A program made the position numbers and the translations under genes. A model generated the notes under the pieces. That model ran no database searches and was not told the DNA's origin. It saw only the letters and a program-made list of their open reading frames with translations. A stretch of 11,266 nt of DNA from assembly GCA_030623125.1 (NCBI GenBank), contig JAUXMQ010000011.1, positions 1 through 11,266 of the forward strand, given 5' to 3'. Source of the DNA: Acidimicrobiia bacterium (GTDB taxonomy: Bacteria; Actinomycetota; Acidimicrobiia; Spongiisociales; ZC4RG35). Positions 6,769-11,266 of this stretch are shown piece after piece (position 1 is the stretch's first letter; every line of letters begins with the position of its first letter).

Positions 6769-7100
6769 CCTTTCTGCTCCTCCCGGAGGTAGTCAACCAG
6801 CCGATCGAGCTGGTGTTCGTCCAATGAGGAGGAGAAGGACGGCATGCTTCCCAGCCCCATCATGATGGCGAATTCGAGGAACTCGTCTGGCTGACGGGCC
6901 GCGTTGGAACCATGGCCGAGCGGAGGCCCGATACCGCCACTGAGGTCGGCGCCATGACAGCTGACACACAGCTGTCGATAGATCTCATCGCCGTCGGCGT
7001 CATCTGCGGGGCGACCGACCGAACAAGCCGAGATGACCAGGAACATCACGACGGTGAAACGTCGCACAACGTCGATGGTATGAGGGCTTCGGGGCCTCAA
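6765..7100 (-). CDS. Small monoheme cytochrome c lipoprotein
   Basis: 111-residue class I-type cytochrome c. The N-terminus has a basic then hydrophobic stretch (RRFTVVMFLVISAC) ending in a lipobox I-S-A-C with Cys26, so the mature protein of about 86 residues is probably lipid-anchored outside the membrane. Haem attachment is Cys45-x-x-Cys48-His49 (CVSCHG), followed by GGIGPPL, and the likely sixth ligand is Met86 in GLGSMPSF. The C-terminal LVDYLRE helix is usual. Start choice: TTG 7100 overlaps the upstream stop (TTGA) and gives an 18-residue leader before VMF; a GTG at 7067 is an alternative that keeps the signal sequence. It sits between a sugar-nucleotide gene and menC, so a role in menaquinol-dependent electron transfer is plausible but inferred; redox partner unknown. 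Confidence 0.88.
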   Translation of the reverse strand: MRPRSPHTIDVVRRFTVVMFLVISACSVGRPADDADGDEIYRQLCVSCHGADLSGGIGPPLGHGSNAARQPDEFLEFAIMMGLGSMPSFSSSLDEHQLDRLVDYLREEQKG

Positions 7101-8134
7101 TCAGGCTCAACACGCTCGGCGAGATCCCTGACCATTTGTGACTGGTTGCGCGGCACGACGAGAACCGCATCTGGTGTCTCGACGACAACAACATCCCCGA
7201 TACCAGCGACTGCCACCGTTCGGGAGGTGGCCTTTACGAGAGAGCCCTCGACATCTATGAGGACGGTGTCACCTGATGTGACGTTTCCCTCGTCATCCTT
7301 TTCCGAGACCGACCAGAGTGCCTCGAAAGATCCCACGTCATCCCAGCCCACATCGATTGGCATAACTACTGCCTCCTCAGTTTTCTCCAAGATTGCGTGA
7401 TCCAGAGAGATCTTCTCGACCTTCAGAAACTCGGCGCCCAACTCCACTGTCCCATCGACCGGTGCCCGCATTGCCGCCGCGACACCGTCGAGAATCTCCG
7501 GACAATACCGCCGGGCCTCCGTGAGTAGCCCACCGGCTGAGACTACGAACATTCCCGAATTCCAGACGTGGCTTCCGTCCGACGTCAGCCGTTCGGCCTC
7601 ATCCCGGTCGGGCTTCTCCTTGAAGCGACGCACTCTGTAGACGCCGGACAGCGGTTCTCCCATCTCGATGTGGCCGTAACCGGTCTCGACTCGCGAGGGC
7701 ACTATCCCGAAAGTCACGAGGGAGCCCTCCACCGAATGTTCGACTGACCGGATCACGGCGGCGGTGAAGCCTTCTCTATCTCGAATCAGATGATCGGAAG
7801 GGAGAATTGCAAGTACATCGGCCGGATCTGACGACAGCGCGGCCGCCAGTGCCGCCGGAGCGGTGTTCCTGCCCTCCGGTTCGACGATGAGCAGGTGGAT
7901 GCCGACACCGGAGTCGGCGGCGGCCGCCTCGACGAGGTGGGTGTGGGCCGATCCGGTCACGACGATCGGGAGCGACACGCCCGGTTGGCCGGCAAGACGA
8001 TGCAGAGCTTGGACGAACAACGAGTCTCCGCCAACCAGTGGCGCAAACTGTTTGGGGAGATCAGGTGTGGAGAGCGGCCACAGACGGGTTCCGGCCCCGC
8101 CGGAAAGAATGACTGGTCGGATCAATGCCACCAA
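7097..8134 (-). CDS. manC: Mannose-1-phosphate guanylyltransferase (GDP-mannose pyrophosphorylase)
   Basis: 345-residue nucleotidyltransferase making GDP-mannose from mannose-1-phosphate and GTP, feeding glycan or exopolysaccharide synthesis. Visible: SGGAGTRLWPLS (11-22) nucleotide loop, PKQF (27-30), EPEGRNTAPAALAA (85-98), LPSDH (111-115), ETGYGHIE (150-157), FKEKP (171-175), WNSGMFV (191-197), DHAILEK (245-251) and DVGWDDVGSF (261-270). It is the short form without the C-terminal phosphomannose isomerase domain of bifunctional ManC/AlgA. The start is uncertain: TTG 8134, GTG 8131 and TTG 8125 all lie before IRPVILSGG and none has a good ribosome binding site. The stop overlaps the cytochrome start by 4 nt. 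A 33-bp gap separates it from the upstream 541-aa gene. Confidence 0.92.
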   Translation of the reverse strand: MVALIRPVILSGGAGTRLWPLSTPDLPKQFAPLVGGDSLFVQALHRLAGQPGVSLPIVVTGSAHTHLVEAAAADSGVGIHLLIVEPEGRNTAPAALAAALSSDPADVLAILPSDHLIRDREGFTAAVIRSVEHSVEGSLVTFGIVPSRVETGYGHIEMGEPLSGVYRVRRFKEKPDRDEAERLTSDGSHVWNSGMFVVSAGGLLTEARRYCPEILDGVAAAMRAPVDGTVELGAEFLKVEKISLDHAILEKTEEAVVMPIDVGWDDVGSFEALWSVSEKDDEGNVTSGDTVLIDVEGSLVKATSRTVAVAGIGDVVVVETPDAVLVVPRNQSQMVRDLAERVEPD

Positions 8135-8167
8135 CTGAGCGTACCGGCGACGCCGGGCACTTAGTGC

Positions 8168-9793
8168 TTAGTCGGACGACGAGATCGAGACGTAGCCACA
8201 CTCCTCGCATATGGAACGACCTATGCCAATTCCACCTGGCGCCTCTACGAGGTCATGAACATGATTGCGCCCACTGCGGCTGAAGGCACTCTTGACGGCA
8301 CCCATGATTCCCGACTTCTCGCGGGGCGCGCCGGCCAGAGCAGGCTCAGGCTGAGAATCTGTTTCGGAGTCGGAATCCGGTCCCGGCTCTGTAGGAGGTT
8401 CCTCGAACTCGCCCAGATCGACAACCAACTGCTTGGAGGCCTCAGAATCATCGCTGTCGCCTGAAGTCGAGAGAATCTCCTTGGCCAGCTCGGGAGGCGT
8501 CTCCTCGACAGCATCCTCATTCTGCGCCTTCGCTGCCTCGAGGCGCTCCTGGGTGACCCTCTCCTCCTCGGCCTGCTCAGTTGCGAGGCTCGCTGCTTCG
8601 AGACGCTCCTGGGTAACCCTCTCCTCCTCGGCCTGCTCGGCTGCGGCCTTCTTTGCAGCAACACGTTCCTGCTCCAGTTTCTCGGCTTCCAAACGCTCGA
8701 TCTCGGCTCGCTCAGCCTCCAGGCGCTGATCCTCGGCGCGCTGTGACTCGAGTCGTTGCATCTCGACCTGGATGGCGTCCAAGCGCCCGGCGTCCAGTCT
8801 CTCCTGCTCGGCGCGCTCGGATTCGAGTTGTTCGATCTCCTTGCGCTTCTTCTCGATACTCGCCAGCTCTCTGCGCACAGACTCGGCGCGTTCCGCATCG
8901 AGACGTTTCTGCTCATCACGCTCGGCATCGAGACGCTCCATCTCGGCGCGCTCGGCTTGAAGTCTCTCCATCTCGATACGGGCAGCCTCGGATCTCTCGG
9001 CTTCGAGCCGTTTCTGCTCATCACGCTCGTTCTCGAGACGCTCCATCTCGAGACGGAAGGCCTCGACGCGATCGGCTTCCATCTGCTCGGCCTTGAGACG
9101 CTCAGCCTCCAGACCCTTCTTCTCTGCATCGAGCCTCGCCCGCTCTTCTTCTATCGCCCGCTTGTCAGCCTCGAGACGCTCGGATTCAACACGCTGTTGC
9201 TCGGTACGCTCTGCTTCGACGCGTTGTGCATCGAGACGGTCACCCTCATCACCGGTGGTCTCGCCAAGGACCGGGATCCGGGTCTCGGTTGCCGGCTCGA
9301 CCGGCTCGATGGTGCCGGCATTGTCAGACAGAGACTCGATCTCCTGCGCCACCGACTCCGCGGTGATGTCGTCCTGGTGGACAGGCTCTCTTTCGGTGAG
9401 AAAGCCACTACGTTCAGATTGAAGATTCTCAACCATTGCATCACGAAGTTCCGAGATCTTCGATGTCGTGGTGCCTCTGCGTGACCGACGAACCGCAATC
9501 GGTCGTCGGGCCACGTTCATCGACTTGAACCGGGCCCAAACCTCTGCCATGTGCTCCACGCCGCGATAGGCGAAGTCGATCGGATCGTCAGCGAGGAAAG
9601 TTATTTCTTCGTCAGCCAACTCCACCTGAAAAGCACTCGAAACAAGACGAGTTGCATGGACGTCATAAAGAGACCACCGACCAAGAGATTCACCCTCGAG
9701 GACCACCTCAGCCTGAACGTCATCGATCAGGAAGGTGGCCGGAACCCCCGGGTGGTCGATCTCTGGTACCCGGATTTTACCGGTGAATTTCAC
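8168..9793 (-). CDS. Unrecognised 541-aa protein: N-terminal domain, long Arg/Glu helix, acidic linker, CxxC tail
   Basis: I do not recognise a characterised family. Parts in order: (1) residues 1-105, a compact, probably beta-rich domain (GRWSLYDVHATRL, FLADDPIDFAYRGVEHMAEVWARF) ending in a basic segment, PIAVRRSRR; (2) 106-185, a polar linker; (3) 186-420, an uninterrupted Arg/Glu-rich helix with a five-residue repeat, consensus R-L-E-x-E; (4) 421-490, an acidic Ser/Asp/Glu/Pro linker; (5) a tail with a possible amphipathic segment (GIMGAVKSAFSR), HVH (511-513) and CEECGYVS with Cys529/Cys532, perhaps a small metal site. No signal peptide or membrane segment, so cytoplasmic. A long rigid helix spacing two end domains suggests a scaffold or cytoskeletal role (inference). 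GTG 9793 is preceded by a moderate GGTAGGT; the start codon lies in a palindrome. Located between gcvP and manC, same strand. Confidence 0.85.
   Translation of the reverse strand: MKFTGKIRVPEIDHPGVPATFLIDDVQAEVVLEGESLGRWSLYDVHATRLVSSAFQVELADEEITFLADDPIDFAYRGVEHMAEVWARFKSMNVARRPIAVRRSRRGTTTSKISELRDAMVENLQSERSGFLTEREPVHQDDITAESVAQEIESLSDNAGTIEPVEPATETRIPVLGETTGDEGDRLDAQRVEAERTEQQRVESERLEADKRAIEEERARLDAEKKGLEAERLKAEQMEADRVEAFRLEMERLENERDEQKRLEAERSEAARIEMERLQAERAEMERLDAERDEQKRLDAERAESVRRELASIEKKRKEIEQLESERAEQERLDAGRLDAIQVEMQRLESQRAEDQRLEAERAEIERLEAEKLEQERVAAKKAAAEQAEEERVTQERLEAASLATEQAEEERVTQERLEAAKAQNEDAVEETPPELAKEILSTSGDSDDSEASKQLVVDLGEFEEPPTEPGPDSDSETDSQPEPALAGAPREKSGIMGAVKSAFSRSGRNHVHDLVEAPGGIGIGRSICEECGYVSISSSD
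8531..8640 (-). repeat. 60-bp tandem duplication in the helical region
   Basis: Bases 8531-8580 and 8591-8640 match at 46 of 50 positions with a 60-bp period. They encode two 20-residue units, each containing EQAEEERVTQERLEAA, at protein residues 386-401 and 406-421. All four differences fall in a way that leaves the shared peptide unchanged or nearly so, which suggests a fairly recent in-frame duplication under protein-level constraint. Confidence 0.85.
8537..9070 (-). repeat. 15-bp (five-residue) periodic array coding an Arg/Glu helix
   Basis: Encodes residues 242-419 of the 541-aa protein. Counting every fifth residue from 242 to 417 gives 36 positions: 28 are Arg and the rest are Lys, Gln or Ser (312, 322, 342, 372, 382, 387, 402, 407). 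The next position is mostly Leu, Val, Ile or Ala, and the one after mostly Glu or Asp. A second-level repeat of 35 residues (105 bp) is visible: bases 8987-9046 and 8882-8941 match at about 50 of 60 positions (MERL..ERDEQKRL.AER). Confidence 0.85.
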
Positions 9794-9795
9794 CG
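9781..9795. promoter_or_regulatory. 15-bp palindrome over the GTG start of the 541-aa gene
   Basis: CGGTGAA-T-TTCACCG is a perfect inverted repeat and covers the GTG start codon (complement of 9791-9793). In the - strand mRNA it could fold with a stem of at least five base pairs (CGGUG/CACCG) and an AAAUU loop, placing the start codon in the stem. It could dampen initiation or be an operator; either role is inference. Confidence 0.35.
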
Positions 9796-9839
9796 CATTA
9801 CCTACCCATCAGCCGCAGCCAATTTGGATTCTCGCAGAT

Positions 9840-9868
9840 AACGATCCCATTGCTTGGAAGATTGTCAA
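9840..9868 (-). promoter_or_regulatory. Possible promoter upstream of the 541-aa gene
   Basis: In the 82-bp gap after gcvP, the - strand has an exact TTGACA at 9868-9863. At 17-nt spacing the -10 position reads ATCGTT, which is poor; a better TATCTG lies about 22 nt away, too far for standard spacing. A separate promoter here is plausible, because this is the only sizeable gap in the - strand series, but the match is half-convincing. Confidence 0.25.
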
Positions 9869-9875
9869 GAGACGG

Positions 9876-11266
9876 CTAGCGGTAGGCATCCAATGGAGGA
9901 CAGGCACAGATCAGATTGCGGTCGCCGCCCACACCGTCGATCCGGCCTACCGGCGACCAATACTTGTCGATCCTGAGACTTTCGAGCGGGAAGGCTGCCT
10001 GCTCTCTCGTATAGGCACGATCCCAATCGTCGGCCGCGACATCCGCCACGGTATGTGGAGCGAGAACCAGTGGATTGTCGTCCAGTGGCCACTCCCCCGA
10101 GCCAACCCGGTCCGCTTCGGCGCGGATTGCGATCATCGTCTCGCAGAATCTGTCGAGTTCGAAAAGACTCTCCGATTCCGTGGGTTCGACCATCAATGTC
10201 CCTGGCACCGGGAATGAGAGGGTGGGGGCGTGGAATCCGTAATCGGCGAGACGTTTTGCCACATCCTCGGCGGTTATGCCCGTCTCCTTGGTGAGAGGAC
10301 GAAGGTCGAGGATGCATTCGTGGGCAACCCGGCCACCCTCCCCCGAGTAGAGGACCGGAAAATGGGGGTCGAGTCGTCGAGCAACGTAGTTAGCCGACAG
10401 GATCGCCACCCGAGTCGCCTGTCGCAGTCCGGATGCTCCCATGAGACGGAGGTAGGCGTATGGAATAGCCAGAATTCCGGCCGATCCGAAAGGAGCGCCC
10501 GACACAGGACCAATCCCTGACTCCGGACCGGCTTCTCCCAGAAGAGGATGGTTCGGAAGGAAGGGCGCCAAGTGGGCCGCAGCTCCGACCGGCCCAACCC
10601 CGGGGCCACCGCCGCCATGGGGGATGGTGAAGGTCTTGTGAAGATTGAGATGACCGATATCGGCGCCAAACTCGGCCGGGCGCGCCAGCCCCACCAACGC
10701 ATTGAGATTGGCGCCATCGACATAAACCTGGCCCCCACGGGAGTGAACTGCCTCCGTCAACCGCTTGATCCCCTCCTCAAAGACACCATGGGTGGACGGA
10801 TAGGTCACCATCGCCGCCGCCAGCTCGTCGGCATGCTCTGCGAGCTTCACATCGAGATCGGCGAGGTCGATGTTGCCTGCGTCGTCGGTGGCGACGACGA
10901 CGACTCGCATACCGGCCATTACTGCCGACGCGGCATTGGTCCCATGGGCCGATGCCGGGATCAGGCAAACATCACGATGCTCCTCACCCCTCGACCGGTG
11001 ATAAGCGGAGATGGCAAGAAGACCTGCCAGTTCTCCCTGAGATCCCGCGTTGGGCTGCAAGGAGACCGAGTGGTAACCGGTGATGTCGGCTAGATAGCCC
11101 TCCAGCTCTCTGATCAGCTCCAGATACCCTGCAGCCTGATCGAGCGGAACATATGGGTGAAGGTCGGCAAATCCCGACCAGGTGATCGGGATCATCTCCG
11201 TTGTCGCGTTGAGTTTCATGGTGCACGAACCGAGCGGGATCATGCTGCGGTCCAACGCCAGGTCCC
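9876..11266 (-). CDS. gcvP: Glycine dehydrogenase (decarboxylating), P-protein, C-terminal part
   Basis: The last ~463 residues of the PLP-dependent P-protein of the glycine cleavage system, which decarboxylates glycine and passes the aminomethyl group to lipoylated GcvH. The frame is open to the window edge (reads [20 protein letters not shown]), so the TTG/ATG codons near 11255 are internal. Visible: [47 protein letters not shown], the PLP lysine in [45 protein letters not shown] and the closing [17 protein letters not shown]. The MKLNAT wording and the DLAL lead-in fit a full-length single-chain GcvP (about 950 residues) better than the split GcvPB form (MKYNP), but the missing half lies outside. 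The 541-aa gene follows after 82 bp on the same strand. Confidence 0.95.
   Translation of the reverse strand, partial: DLALDRSMIPLGSCTMKLNATTEMIPITWSGFADLHPYVPLDQAAGYLELIRELEGYLADITGYHSVSLQPNAGSQGELAGLLAISAYHRSRGEEHRDVCLIPASAHGTNAASAVMAGMRVVVVATDDAGNIDLADLDVKLAEHADELAAAMVTYPSTHGVFEEGIKRLTEAVHSRGGQVYVDGANLNALVGLARPAEFGADIGHLNLHKTFTIPHGGGGPGVGPVGAAAHLAPFLPNHPLLGEAGPESGIGPVSGAPFGSAGILAIPYAYLRLMGASGLRQATRVAILSANYVARRLDPHFPVLYSGEGGRVAHECILDLRPLTKETGITAEDVAKRLADYGFHAPTLSFPVPGTLMVEPTESESLFELDRFCETMIAIRAEADRVGSGEWPLDDNPLVLAPHTVADVAADDWDRAYTREQAAFPLESLRIDKYWSPVGRIDGVGGDRNLICACPPLDAYR

Noticed and set aside
8144..8156. CCGGCG-A-CGCCGG palindrome as a terminator between the 541-aa gene and manC
   Set aside because: The usable stem is five base pairs with a 3-nt loop and no T-run follows on the - strand. 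It lies in a 33-bp gap directly before a co-directional gene.
8531..9070. Repeat array as a possible CRISPR or minisatellite
   Set aside because: Units are contiguous without spacers, all multiples of 15 bp, and stay in frame within one protein; they are coding repeats.
8756..9484. 242-residue + strand open frame opposite the 541-aa gene
   Set aside because: Its Leu/Glu/Thr-rich sequence is the mirror of the repetitive Arg/Glu codons on the - strand; it has no recognisable domain. Long antisense frames are expected opposite such biased repeats.
11253..11255. TTG at 11255 as the start of a split gcvPB gene
   Set aside because: The frame continues upstream to the edge with family-consistent residues (DLAL before [10 protein letters not shown]), so the codon is internal.

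Overview
The window is gene-dense (about 60% GC by eye, no stretch over 100 bp without a gene) and looks like the chromosome of a high-GC bacterium. Several proteins, an N-terminal domain in the 541-aa protein, and heavy use of GTG and TTG starts suggest an actinobacterial lineage, perhaps Acidimicrobiia. That placement is inference; no rRNA or other taxonomic marker is present. I see no tRNA, rRNA, CRISPR array, insertion sequence or phage gene.

Left part (1-2288): the 3' end of an acetyl-CoA-synthetase-like acyl-CoA ligase on the + strand converges on a two-gene - strand unit. That unit is an HSD10-like 3-hydroxyacyl-CoA dehydrogenase (SDR family) followed by a DJ-1/PfpI protein of the isonitrile-hydratase type. 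An 8-bp-stem hairpin carries the stop codons of both convergent genes. Ligase and dehydrogenase would both fit acyl-CoA (fatty acid or branched-chain) catabolism.

Middle (2325-4129): divergent from the dehydrogenase, with only 36 bp between start codons, lies murI (glutamate racemase, D-Glu for peptidoglycan). An isochorismate synthase (first committed step of classical menaquinone synthesis) follows, coupled by a 4-nt overlap.

Right part (4115-11266, all - strand, transcribed right to left): the C-terminal half of glycine decarboxylase gcvP, cut by the window edge; a 541-aa protein of unknown function with a long Arg/Glu helix; a mannose-1-phosphate guanylyltransferase; a small lipoprotein cytochrome c; menC; and menD. 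The last four overlap in series by 4 nt each, so they look like one translationally coupled unit. MenD and the isochorismate synthase face each other tail to tail and overlap by 15 bp. Isochorismate synthase, MenD and MenC supply three steps of the o-succinylbenzoate route to menaquinone, and the cytochrome c between them fits a menaquinone-based electron chain. menE, menB, menA and menH are not in the window.

Points most worth a second look: the 541-aa protein, whose helix keeps a strict five-residue register (Arg at 28 of 36 successive fifth positions); the acyl-CoA ligase, which has Asn where the family has its catalytic C-terminal lysine; the hairpin with both stop codons; and four probable TTG starts among nine visible gene starts.
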